A stretch of 31,766 nt of DNA from Bacteroidota bacterium (lineage in GTDB: Bacteria > Bacteroidota > Bacteroidia > Bacteroidales > B39-G9), in assembly GCA_003648455.1 (NCBI GenBank), contig QMPG01000003.1, positions 1-31,766 on the forward strand, in the 5' to 3' direction. The notes beneath the pieces were generated by a model. The model made no database searches, had not been told where the DNA came from, and saw nothing but the letters and a program-made list of their open reading frames with translations. Below are positions 23,963-31,203 of this stretch, piece after piece. The translations under genes were made by a program, and so were the position numbers. The first letter of the stretch is position 1, and each line of letters starts with the position of its first letter.

Positions 23963-24592
23963 TTAAGATGGTAATAGGTCTTTTATATTGTAACCTTCTA
24001 TCAAACTCGTTATTATACTATCTTTTTTTGTTATATTATCTTTTGCTGATATTATTCTCAAGTTTCTTAAATTCCAACCTTTCTCTAAATACTCTTTTTC
24101 GTTTTTATATAAACTTTGTGGAATTATATGATCTATATGAAACTCTTTACCATTATCTAAAAAATATTCCCAAGTAACACCATCAGGTAAATTACTTTTC
24201 AGATGATTTAATAGATCCTCTTTAGAGTATCCTAATAAATCTAGTGTTTTTCTGCCATCTTTATTTATGTATTGTCTCATAGCTGATTTAATTCTATTTT
24301 TCATTTTTCTAAATGGATCGTCTTTAACTTTTTTTTGCCACTTTCTAACGGATTTTATTCGAACCTTTTTGTTTTGTTCGTAATATATTCTGCCATATTC
24401 TTTTTTGTCTTCACAAACTATGTTAGTTCTTTTATTTTTTTTAGTGATATGACTATTTTTTATATCATAGTAATTCTTTTGTTTTATAATAAAACAAGCT
24501 TTACAGTAATTTCTGTATCCATCTTTACTATCTTTCTGCTTATAAAATTCGTTAGTCTCTTTTGTTTTTTTACAGTTATTACATATTTTCAT
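23963..24592 (-). CDS. HNH endonuclease with N-terminal zinc finger
   Basis: A 209-residue protein. The N-terminal C4 zinc module reads CNNCKKTKETNEF then YCKAC (C-x2-C, about 19 residues, C-x2-C). A basic middle and the HNH core follow: FHIDHIIPQSLY near 151-162 and GWNLRNLRIISAKDN near 172-186. Zinc-finger HNH proteins of this type are free-standing phage homing endonucleases. AAAGG lies 7 nt before the ATG, within a loose late-type element. It sits between the late gene on its own strand and the divergent dnaE promoter. Confidence 0.82.
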   Translation of the reverse strand: MKICNNCKKTKETNEFYKQKDSKDGYRNYCKACFIIKQKNYYDIKNSHITKKNKRTNIVCEDKKEYGRIYYEQNKKVRIKSVRKWQKKVKDDPFRKMKNRIKSAMRQYINKDGRKTLDLLGYSKEDLLNHLKSNLPDGVTWEYFLDNGKEFHIDHIIPQSLYKNEKEYLEKGWNLRNLRIISAKDNITKKDSIITSLIEGYNIKDLLPS

Positions 24593-24629
24593 AACTATAC
24601 CTTTACAAGTTATTCTTTACAAAAAAATA

Positions 24630-24658
24630 TTGACAATAAAAGAATAATAAGTTACAAT
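24630..24658 (+). promoter_or_regulatory. Early promoter of dnaE piece 1, abutting its ATG
   Basis: TTGACA (24630-24635), 17 bp with ATAAAAGAATAAT, TACAAT (24653-24658). Then TAGAC and the ATG at 24664: 5 nt, so leaderless. The PHP motif begins at residue 5, which fixes this start. Confidence 0.9.
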
Positions 24659-24663
24659 TAGAC

Positions 24664-25953
24664 ATGAGTTACTCACATTTACATCTTCATACACACATGG
24701 GATCAACCTTAGACGGAATAGGTTCATCTGAACAATATGCTAAATTAGCAAAAGAGCTTGGGCACCCAGCGATAGCTATAACAGATCACGGAAAAATGAA
24801 CGGGCATTACGAACATTATTTAGCGTGTAAGAAATACGGAATAAAACCAATCTTCGGAGTTGAAGCTTATGTTGAGTTTGAACTTGAAAGAACAGAAATA
24901 GTTAAAGAAAAAGAGAAGCGTGTTCGTAATAAGAATATGCATCTCGTTCTTCTTGCAAAAAACGAAATAGGTTATCATAACTTACTTAAACTAAACTACA
25001 TATCAAACTCAGATGAACAACATTATTATTACAAAAACCATATTCTACTTAAAGAACTTTTTAAACACAAGGAAGGAATTATTGTAGGAACTGCGTGTAT
25101 GGGTTCTCCATTTTCAAGATTACATATGGATGGAGAAGTTGAAAAATCAGAAAAACTTTTTAAACTATTCAAAGAACAATTCGGTGATGATTTTTACGCA
25201 GAGATACAACTAAATGAGATAACACATAGTATTGATAACTTCAAAGAAGGACAGAAATCTGTAAATGAATGGATTATTCACTTAGCTAAAAAATATGAAG
25301 TTCCAATAGTTTTAACTGGTGACGTTCATTATGCAACAAAAGGACTTGATAGAATACAAACACTTGCAATTGCAATTAGTCGTGGTGTAACTCTTAAAGA
25401 AATGGATTGGGATTTAGAAGGAAAGAGTTTATTCTATATGGATAAAAAAGACTTTCATCAATTCAATAAAGATTGGGGATATAATTATACAGATGAAGAG
25501 CTAGAAGAGTGGATGGATAATACTCAGTTAATTGTTGATAAATGTAGTTTTGAGTTCAAAGAGAGAAATAGATTGCTCCTTCCAACTTTTTCAGAAGATG
25601 ATGATAGTTTATTAATAACTGAAAGTAAGAAAGGTTTGATTGACAAGATGGGAGTTTCAGAGTGGTCTGAAGTTCCAGTGGAGTATCGTAAGAGATTAGG
25701 AAAAGAAGTTGAAATTATTCTCAGGAAAGGATTTGCTTCTTATATAATGATACTTTGGGATGTATTTAATTTTGCGAGAGATGAAGAAATAATGAGAGGC
25801 CCCGCGAGAGGCTCTGGTGGAGGTAGTCTTTTGTTGTTCGCTCTTGATATTTCAACATTAGATCCAATTAAATATGGACTTATTTTTGAAAGGTTTTTAA
25901 GTGATGAAAGAAGTGTGGATGTAGTTTATGATTATTTTGGAGAGGCAATATGA
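24664..25953 (+). CDS. dnaE: DNA polymerase III alpha (DnaE), piece 1: PHP and first palm half
   Basis: 429 residues. The N-terminal PHP domain has HLHLHTH (5-11), ITDHG (39-43), GVEAY (65-69), a TACMGS stretch and a GDVHY motif, so many metal ligands are kept and proofreading-type activity is possible. The palm start includes YIMILWDVFNFARDEE, GPARGSGGGSLL (379-390) and YGLIFERFLSDER (404-416). In intact DnaE the next residues are the catalytic 'PDIDIDF'. Here the frame reads SVDVVYDYFGEAI and stops. The catalytic Asp residues are instead on the separate gene at 29061. The next gene starts inside its stop (ATGA). It should work only together with the other pieces. Confidence 0.9.
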   Translation: MSYSHLHLHTHMGSTLDGIGSSEQYAKLAKELGHPAIAITDHGKMNGHYEHYLACKKYGIKPIFGVEAYVEFELERTEIVKEKEKRVRNKNMHLVLLAKNEIGYHNLLKLNYISNSDEQHYYYKNHILLKELFKHKEGIIVGTACMGSPFSRLHMDGEVEKSEKLFKLFKEQFGDDFYAEIQLNEITHSIDNFKEGQKSVNEWIIHLAKKYEVPIVLTGDVHYATKGLDRIQTLAIAISRGVTLKEMDWDLEGKSLFYMDKKDFHQFNKDWGYNYTDEELEEWMDNTQLIVDKCSFEFKERNRLLLPTFSEDDDSLLITESKKGLIDKMGVSEWSEVPVEYRKRLGKEVEIILRKGFASYIMILWDVFNFARDEEIMRGPARGSGGGSLLLFALDISTLDPIKYGLIFERFLSDERSVDVVYDYFGEAI

Positions 25954-26225
25954 ATTTAATACACAAACAAGAGTTAGAGATTTATGATATAAATATTTTA
26001 CATTTACCTTATAATTCTAAAATATTAAAAGTAGCTGAGCAAGATGAAAAACTTATGGTTTGGTATATTTATGATTATAGTTATATTGAAAAAAAAGAAA
26101 AGCGTATTTTTTATATTTATGGAACTGGAAATCCCATTGATACTTATGATGTAAGAACAAGAGAACATATTGATACTATTCTTATGTCTAACGGATTAGT
26201 TTGGCATATTTTTCTAGCAGTTTAA
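25950..26225 (+). CDS. DUF7352-like phage protein
   Basis: A 91-residue protein whose ATG overlaps the piece 1 stop, with GGAGAGG upstream. The pattern 'l.lP..skIL.v.eQ..kl..W', then YIYGTGNPID and a C-terminal GLVWHIF resembles the small DUF7352 family seen in many phages (from memory). Function unknown. It is the first gene of the block interrupting dnaE. Confidence 0.6.
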   Translation: MNLIHKQELEIYDINILHLPYNSKILKVAEQDEKLMVWYIYDYSYIEKKEKRIFYIYGTGNPIDTYDVRTREHIDTILMSNGLVWHIFLAV

Positions 26226-26235
26226 GTAAAGATAA
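26226..26235 (+). promoter_or_regulatory. Late-type promoter element
   Basis: A perfect GTAAAGATAA right after the DUF7352-like gene's stop, 16 nt before the ATG at 26252. It is the only perfect copy found inside the otherwise early dnaE region. Confidence 0.5.
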
Positions 26236-26251
26236 TATCAGTGAGGACGAG

Positions 26252-26530
26252 ATGACTAAAGAACTAAAAGTTAGATGCCGAGGTTGTGGTAAACCTTTTG
26301 ATGCAAGATTTGATATAAACGATCCTATGGATTATGCTTTTTGTCCAGTATGTAAGGAAGTTGTTGAAATCAACACTGGTTTGCACGGACAACTTAAGCC
26401 AAAACATGTTTTAGACAAAAGAAAGAAAGACAAAAAAATAAAAAAAGATAAAGAACTCAAAGATAAAAGAGAAAAAGATCTAATTAAATACTTAGAGAAG
26501 CTCGCTAAAGAAAAAGACAAAGATAAATAA
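26252..26530 (+). CDS. Zinc-ribbon protein with charged tail
   Basis: A 92-residue protein starting MTKELKVRCRGCGKPF. A zinc ribbon CRGC (9-12) pairs with CPVC near 32-35. The C-terminal 40 residues are nearly all Lys, Asp and Glu (KKDKKIKKDKELKDKREKD). TGAGGA lies at proper spacing, and the longer frame from 26201 would overlap the previous gene without a ribosome site. Probably nucleic-acid or RNA-polymerase binding, by composition only. Confidence 0.65.
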   Translation: MTKELKVRCRGCGKPFDARFDINDPMDYAFCPVCKEVVEINTGLHGQLKPKHVLDKRKKDKKIKKDKELKDKREKDLIKYLEKLAKEKDKDK

Positions 26531-26532
26531 TC

Positions 26533-26561
26533 TTGACAGAAAAAGAATAATAGTTTATACT
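26533..26561 (+). promoter_or_regulatory. Early promoter of the helicase gene, abutting its ATG
   Basis: TTGACA (26533-26538), 17 bp with GAAAAAGAATAAT, TATACT (26556-26561), then TAGGT and the ATG at 26567. The 5-nt gap implies a leaderless mRNA. Confidence 0.88.
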
Positions 26562-26566
26562 TAGGT

Positions 26567-27886
26567 ATGACAGAAGAAGAAAAAACTGAACTAAGAAAAG
26601 TTGCTGAAAAATATCTCAAAGACTTTAATACCTTAGATTATGAACTCAACGATGAACTTAGAAAAGCTATTCTTATGGCAGAATTATCTGAGAAGAATTT
26701 AATTATCTCTGGAAGTGCCGGAACTGGCAAATCCACTTTTATAGAATTACTTCAATTAAACAGCAACAAGAATTATGTTATACTTGCCCCTACCGGAGTA
26801 GCCGCTGTGAATGTGGGTGGTGTTACTGTCCATTCATTTTTCAAATTTCCTCATGGTATCATAAATAAATACGCAGTCAATAAAAGTATCAAAGACCTCG
26901 TAATGAAACTCGACGCAATTATCATAGATGAAATTTCTATGGTTCGTGCAGATATGATGGACGCAATAGATTACCAGCTAAGAGTATTAACAGGAAATGC
27001 CGAGAAACCGTTTGGTGGAATTAAGATTATCGCAATTGGCGACTTATTCCAATTACCACCAATCGTTCAAAAGGGAAGTCCTGATGAGAAATACATTAGT
27101 GATAGTTTTTATTCTTCCTGGTTTTTCTCTGCACCAGATATCGGTAAATTCACTATTGTCGAATTGAAGAAAATCTATCGACAGAACGATGAAGAGTTTA
27201 GAGGTGTCCTTAATAAGATTAGGATTGGAAAACAATCTTGGAATGATTTAAAGTATATTAATCAACGAGTAGTAAAAGAAGAAGACTTCGGTAAAGATTA
27301 TGTTTATCTATCTACTACTAATAAAGTTGCTGATGAAATCAATCAAAATAAATTGAATGAACTTCCAGGAATTACTGAATATAAATACAGTAAAATATAT
27401 GGAACGTTTCCTCCATCAATGTATCCAACTCTTGATGTATTACAACTGAAGGTTGGTGCTCAAATAATGATGTTGAGAAACACACCTTGGTATTATAATG
27501 GTCAAGTTGGTTCTATAATTGCATTATCAAAAGACAACATCGCCGTTGAACTTGAAGATGGAAGTCAGTATTTTATTAATCCTGAAACTTGGTTTAATTA
27601 TGAATACGAATTGAAAGATGGAAAAATTCGAATGATTGAAAAGGGGTCTTTCGCTCAATATGCAATTAAACTAGCTTGGGCTATTACTATCCATAAAAGT
27701 CAAAGTAAAACATATAATAAAGTCTATATTGATTTAGGTAATGGTGCTTTTAGCGCTGGACAAACTTATGTTGCTCTTTCTCGATGTAAAACCCTTGGTG
27801 GTATTGGGTTGAAATATAAAGTGGATAAAAGGGATATCATTGTTGATAGAACTTTGAAAGAGTATTTTATGCCAAAATTAGCTTGA
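26567..27886 (+). CDS. dda: Dda/Pif1-like superfamily 1 DNA helicase
   Basis: A 439-residue helicase. Walker A GSAGTGKS (49-56), APTGVAAVNVGG near 74-85, DEIS (121-124), GDLFQLPP (158-165), and the C-terminal AITIHKSQSKTYNKVYID and YVALSRCK motifs of the Pif1/RecD2/Dda group. In T4, Dda is a 5'-3' helicase that helps start replication and strip proteins. The gene has its own early promoter and sits between dnaE pieces 1 and 2. Its TGA stop falls within the next TTGACA. Dda versus Pif1 naming is not certain. Confidence 0.88.
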   Translation: MTEEEKTELRKVAEKYLKDFNTLDYELNDELRKAILMAELSEKNLIISGSAGTGKSTFIELLQLNSNKNYVILAPTGVAAVNVGGVTVHSFFKFPHGIINKYAVNKSIKDLVMKLDAIIIDEISMVRADMMDAIDYQLRVLTGNAEKPFGGIKIIAIGDLFQLPPIVQKGSPDEKYISDSFYSSWFFSAPDIGKFTIVELKKIYRQNDEEFRGVLNKIRIGKQSWNDLKYINQRVVKEEDFGKDYVYLSTTNKVADEINQNKLNELPGITEYKYSKIYGTFPPSMYPTLDVLQLKVGAQIMMLRNTPWYYNGQVGSIIALSKDNIAVELEDGSQYFINPETWFNYEYELKDGKIRMIEKGSFAQYAIKLAWAITIHKSQSKTYNKVYIDLGNGAFSAGQTYVALSRCKTLGGIGLKYKVDKRDIIVDRTLKEYFMPKLA

Positions 27887-27911
27887 CAATAAAAGAATAA
27901 TAGAATATAAT
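27883..27911 (+). promoter_or_regulatory. Early promoter of the HNH gene
   Basis: TTGACA (27883-27888), 17 bp with ATAAAAGAATAAT, TATAAT (27906-27911). There are 9 nt to the ATG at 27921, so the leader is at most a few nucleotides. The -35 supplies the helicase stop codon. Confidence 0.88.
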
Positions 27912-27920
27912 TAGGTAAGA

Positions 27921-28616
27921 ATGAAAAAATGTAGTTTTTGCAAAAAAGAAAAACCTCTCGAAGATTTTGGAAAACTATCATCAAGTAAAGATGGATTAAA
28001 TTCAGCGTGCAAAATTTGTAGAAAAGAAATTAATATTAAAAGTTATGAAAAGGTTGGAAGAAAACAAAATACTGATAAACAAAAAGAAGCAATTAAAAAC
28101 TATAAAGCAAAATGGTTTCAAGATAATAAAAAGAGAATTAGAGAGAATATATTAACTGACGAGCAAAAAGTAAAAGTAAAAAAATATAAAGCTGATTGGT
28201 TTCAAGAAAATAAAAAAAGACTAAATAAGATTAATTTAATGAGAAGAAAAACTGAACCAAAAGTTAAAATAAATCATTTAATGTCTGGTGCTATCTTAAA
28301 GTGTTTAGGTAGAGATAAGAATGGAAATAAATGGACTGAAATAGTTGGATATACAGCAGAGGATTTATTAAATCATTTTGAAGTCGATGTAATACCAAAA
28401 GGGTATCATATAGACCATATCATTCCTATAAACGCTTATGATTATTCATCTATTGATGATGAATTTTTGAAGTGTTGGAACATTAGAAATTTAAGAATAA
28501 TTCCAGCTAAGGAAAATTTATCAAAGGGAGATAAACTTGACAAAAAGATGATAATTGAACATAATATAATAGACTTATTACCGAAGGAGGTAGTCTTTGA
28601 AGGACTGGACTTTTGA
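27921..28616 (+). CDS. HNH endonuclease with N-terminal zinc finger, next to an intron
   Basis: A 231-residue protein. The N-terminal C4 finger reads CSFCKKEKPLEDF then ACKIC. A Lys-rich middle shows two similar segments (YKAKWFQDNKKR and YKADWFQENKKR). The HNH core is GYHIDHIIPINAY near 160-172 and CWNIRNLRIIPAKEN near 185-199. It is free-standing and lies about 220 nt upstream of an ORF-less group I intron, an arrangement known as collaborative homing when the nuclease cuts the intron-minus site. Related in design to the minus-strand HNH at 23963-24592. Confidence 0.85.
   Translation: MKKCSFCKKEKPLEDFGKLSSSKDGLNSACKICRKEINIKSYEKVGRKQNTDKQKEAIKNYKAKWFQDNKKRIRENILTDEQKVKVKKYKADWFQENKKRLNKINLMRRKTEPKVKINHLMSGAILKCLGRDKNGNKWTEIVGYTAEDLLNHFEVDVIPKGYHIDHIIPINAYDYSSIDDEFLKCWNIRNLRIIPAKENLSKGDKLDKKMIIEHNIIDLLPKEVVFEGLDF
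28537..28565 (+). promoter_or_regulatory. Possible degenerate early promoter
   Basis: TTGACA (28537-28542), 17 bp reading AAAAGATGATAATTGAA, CATAAT (28560-28565). It resembles the early family but has a weak -10 and lies within HNH coding sequence, upstream of the gene at 28597. Confidence 0.3.
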
Positions 28617-28896
28617 AGAATTAAAAAATACTTGTGATGAAGAGGTAAAAAAATATCCTCATCTTGAAAAAAAGTATAAAAAAGAACTTTCAATCGCCAA
28701 ACGTTTTTATAAAAATGGAAGAAATCTATATCAGGAACTAATAGACAAGAAAGATAAAATAGATACAAGATATATTATACCATACTTGTTAAAAATAACA
28801 GATACATGGATAGATAAAAATCCTGTTTATATTCAGGTTAGTTCTGGAGCCTCAGGTGGTAAGGCTTATGCCACCCGTTATAGAAATATAGCGTAA
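28597..28896 (+). CDS. Small protein interrupted near its end by a group I intron
   Basis: It starts at TTG with a very strong AAGGAGG 4 nt upstream, overlapping the HNH 3' end. Unspliced it reads 99 residues, the last 18 encoded by intron DNA (VSSGASGGKAYATRYRNIA region). If the intron 28839-29051 is removed, the frame becomes 81 residues ending KNPVYIQV followed at once by TAA, and the dnaE piece 2 ATG comes 6 nt later. Helical, Lys-rich, no recognised family. A faint resemblance to the DnaE pre-palm region was considered and not accepted. Confidence 0.6.
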   Translation: MKDWTFEELKNTCDEEVKKYPHLEKKYKKELSIAKRFYKNGRNLYQELIDKKDKIDTRYIIPYLLKITDTWIDKNPVYIQVSSGASGGKAYATRYRNIA

Positions 28897-29051
28897 AAAA
28901 TGTTCTAAATTGTCGGGGAACTCCAGAGATGGACAATCCGCAGCGAAACCCGAAAGGGGACGTTCAACGACTATAATGGACTACCTAAACGTAAAGTCGT
29001 AGGTAAAGGGATAGTCTGATCTTGCTATATAATCTAAAAATAAAAAGCAAG
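28839..29051 (+). ncRNA. ORF-less group I intron (about 213 nt)
   Basis: The conserved core is readable. P1 is AGGU (ending at 28838, U at the splice site) with GCCT (28849-28852). P2 is GGTGG (28855-28859) with CCACC (28871-28875). Then come CGGGGAAC and GACAATCCGCAG (P4/Q-type), a CCCGAAAGGG P6-type hairpin, and GTTCAACGACTAT (R) containing P7 GACTAT (28969-28974) paired with ATAGTC (29011-29016, S). P9 is CTTGCT (29021-29026) with AGCAAG (29046-29051), its last G serving as omega-G. The order and spacing match T4 td-like IA2 introns. Core call is strong; exact ends are inferred. Confidence 0.85.
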
Positions 29052-29060
29052 CTAACATAA

Positions 29061-29672
29061 ATGATAGATATAGATACTGATTGGCAGGGCGATGGACGAG
29101 AAAAAATCTACAATTATCTCAACAAAAAATACGGCAGCGAAAGAGTTCTCCACGTGGGAACGTTTTCTACGCTCGGACCTGCATCAGCGGCTAAGGATAT
29201 TCTCCGTGCAAATAGTATCGACTTTGGCAAATCTAATAAATTTACTAAAGTTCTTGAAAAACAGGAAACGTGGCAAGAAAACTTAGATAGAATAAAAGCA
29301 AACGATAAAGATAATTGGAAGTTTTATCTTGACAATAAAGAAGTTCTCGATGATGTTCCTCACCTTATCGGTAAAATCCGACAAAGTGGAAAACATGCTG
29401 GAGGAATTGTTGTAAGTGAGAAACCTATTTATAATTATATTCCAGTTGATAGAGTAAAAGGGGAAGTTGTAACAGCTTTTCCGGAGAGTGGAAGCAATAC
29501 TGTTCTTGATGAAATAGGTATTATTAAATATGATATATTAGGTATTTCAATTTTAGATGTTATGGCAGAAGCTATTGAAATGGTTGATGAAAAAATGTAT
29601 GAAATAGAAGAAGATGGAATTAGAAAAGTAGTTCCAGCTAGCTATATAGATAAGGAGATAGAGAAACTATAA
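29061..29672 (+). CDS. dnaE: DnaE piece 2: catalytic palm segment
   Basis: A 203-residue protein starting MIDIDTDWQGDGREKI, which corresponds to the 'PDIDIDF' catalytic motif of DnaE with D5 and D7 as the metal Asp pair. It continues with YGSERVLHVGTFSTLGP (24-40), SGKHAGGIVVS (109-119) and GIIKYDILG (153-161), where D158 is the third catalytic Asp. It ends before the 'ldd...y.l...dt.GvFQl' segment found in the gene at 31620. No ribosome site precedes the ATG; it lies 10 nt after the intron's 3' end, so splicing and coupling to the small upstream gene may control its translation. It must combine with pieces 1 and 3 to make an active site. Confidence 0.88.
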   Translation: MIDIDTDWQGDGREKIYNYLNKKYGSERVLHVGTFSTLGPASAAKDILRANSIDFGKSNKFTKVLEKQETWQENLDRIKANDKDNWKFYLDNKEVLDDVPHLIGKIRQSGKHAGGIVVSEKPIYNYIPVDRVKGEVVTAFPESGSNTVLDEIGIIKYDILGISILDVMAEAIEMVDEKMYEIEEDGIRKVVPASYIDKEIEKL

Positions 29673-29890
29673 TGGGAATTAAAAATAAAGAAGTAATGCA
29701 ATTAATTAACAGCAAGACAAAAGAGATGGAAAAACATCTTAATGTAATAGAGGAAGAGCTACAAAAAGATGATGATAGATTTAAGAAAGCTGTCGTAGCT
29801 ATTTCATCAGGAAAAATTATGAAACTACATCAAGATATAGCATATTTTCTTGGCGTGTTCGATGACAATCCAAAGTATGAGGGAAATTAA
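29672..29890 (+). CDS. Small hypothetical protein
   Basis: A 72-residue helical protein. Its ATG overlaps the stop of dnaE piece 2 (TAATG), and its own stop overlaps the ligase ATG, so it is coupled on both sides. Coiled-coil-like N-terminus (NSKTKEMEKHLNVIEEELQK). No family recognised. Confidence 0.6.
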   Translation: MGIKNKEVMQLINSKTKEMEKHLNVIEEELQKDDDRFKKAVVAISSGKIMKLHQDIAYFLGVFDDNPKYEGN

Positions 29891-31203
29891 TGCTTAAAGA
29901 ATTACAGGAAATGGTTGATGATTTAACATCAACAAATTCAAATAATGAAAAAATTGAAAGATTAGCTAAGTATGAAAATTTAAAGAAAATCATAAAGTAT
30001 GCTCATAATCCAATGATGCAATTTTATGTCACTTCCAAGACTGTAGAGAAATATGCTAAAACTAATAATAAAGTTAGTGATGAATGGACTAGTGTTGATG
30101 AAGAAGGTTTGTTTGATTTATTAGATAAATTAAGCACAAGAGAACTATCAGGGCATAATGCTCTTAATGCAGTTGAAAGCTATATTACTGGCTCAGGTAG
30201 AGAAGAATATAAAGATTTAATTTATTCTGTTATAGATAAAAACCTGAAAATAAGAATGAGTGATACTACTATCAACAAAGTATTTCCAGAATTAATTCCA
30301 GAGTTCAAAGTTCAACTAGCCGACAAAATTGATATAGATAAAATACCAGATTTCGAAAATGAAAAATGGTTTGCGTCAAGAAAGCTTGATGGTGTAAGAT
30401 GTATTACCATAGTGAAACAAGGAAGTGTTAAGTTTTATAGTAGAACCGGAAAGGAATTTACTACACTTGATTTAGTTCAAAAAGCAATTAGAAAAGAGTT
30501 AATAAGTTTATCTGGGTTGGACTTTGTTCTTGATGGTGAAATGTGTATTATTGATGAAAATGGTAATGAAGACTTCACAAGTATAATTAAAGTAATTCGT
30601 AAAAAAGATTATACTATTTTAAACCCAAGGTATAAAATTTTCGACTTCTTATCATTAAATGACTTCTTAAAGAAATCAAGTAATGAAGTTTTTTCATCTA
30701 GGTATAAAGTTTATAGCGAGATAAAATCTCCTTCTGGTATTCTTAGCCCTGTAGAACAAGTTTATATAGACAGTGCTAAAACTTTCAGTGAGTTGTCTGA
30801 GCAAGCAGATGAACTTGGATGGGAAGGACTTATCGTTAGAAAAGATGTTAAGTATGCAGGAAAACGTTCTAAGAATATGTTAAAAGTAAAACAGTTTCAC
30901 GAAGCTGAATATGAAGTTCAGGCAATAACTAGTGGAATGATTAGATTTATTTCAAAAGAAACCGGACTTGAAGAAGAAGAGATAATGCTTAGTAATGTGG
31001 TTATTGAGCATCTTGGAAATAATGTTGGGGTTGGTTCTGGATTTACCTTAGAACAACGTCAAAGTTTCTTTAAAAATCCGGATTTGATTATAGGAAAAAC
31101 CATAACAGTTAAATACTTTGAAGAAAGTCAGGATAAAGATGGTAATGTTTCTTTGAGGTTCCCTGTCGTAAAGCATATTTATGATGGAGCGAGGGAAGTT
31201 TAA
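29890..31203 (+). CDS. 30: ATP-dependent DNA ligase (T4 gp30-like)
   Basis: 437 residues against about 487 in T4. The adenylation motif I KLDG with K165, motif III-type LDGEMCI (214-220), motif IV WEGLIVRK (311-318) and motif V MLKVKQF (330-336) are all present. An all-helical N-terminal DNA-binding part spans about 1-150 and an OB-fold follows motif V. It seals nicks in replication and repair. GAGGG precedes the ATG. The gene sits between dnaE pieces 2 and 3. Confidence 0.92.
   Translation: MLKELQEMVDDLTSTNSNNEKIERLAKYENLKKIIKYAHNPMMQFYVTSKTVEKYAKTNNKVSDEWTSVDEEGLFDLLDKLSTRELSGHNALNAVESYITGSGREEYKDLIYSVIDKNLKIRMSDTTINKVFPELIPEFKVQLADKIDIDKIPDFENEKWFASRKLDGVRCITIVKQGSVKFYSRTGKEFTTLDLVQKAIRKELISLSGLDFVLDGEMCIIDENGNEDFTSIIKVIRKKDYTILNPRYKIFDFLSLNDFLKKSSNEVFSSRYKVYSEIKSPSGILSPVEQVYIDSAKTFSELSEQADELGWEGLIVRKDVKYAGKRSKNMLKVKQFHEAEYEVQAITSGMIRFISKETGLEEEEIMLSNVVIEHLGNNVGVGSGFTLEQRQSFFKNPDLIIGKTITVKYFEESQDKDGNVSLRFPVVKHIYDGAREV

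Noticed and set aside
26201..26251. Longer start for the zinc-ribbon gene at 26201.
   Set aside because: It overlaps the preceding gene, has no ribosome site and runs through the late element; the ATG at 26252 has TGAGGA in place.
28597..28896. The small intron-containing gene as an extra DnaE segment (resemblance of its end to the GRGSxxG region).
   Set aside because: Piece 1 already contains that DnaE region in full, the resemblance is short, and the GASGG part is encoded by intron DNA.
25921..29063. One giant intron joining dnaE piece 1 directly to piece 2 (GAT at 25920 to ATA at 29064 would restore DnaE spacing and has the T/G ends of a group I intron).
   Set aside because: No sequence near the intron core can pair with the exon end GTGTGGAT to make P1, while a good P1 and P2 exist locally at 28835-28875. 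The frame past 25920 also forms a coupled ATGA with the next gene. It remains worth an RT-PCR, but the local 213-nt intron explains the core better.
29327..29345. CTTGACAATAAAGAAG inside dnaE piece 2 as a promoter.
   Set aside because: No -10 follows at suitable spacing; the match comes from LDNKE codons.
24664..29672. Split intein joining the DnaE halves, as in cyanobacterial DnaE.
   Set aside because: Piece 1 has no Cys/Ser-led intein N-terminal region after the extein, and piece 2 begins directly with extein sequence, without an intein C-terminal His-Asn before it.
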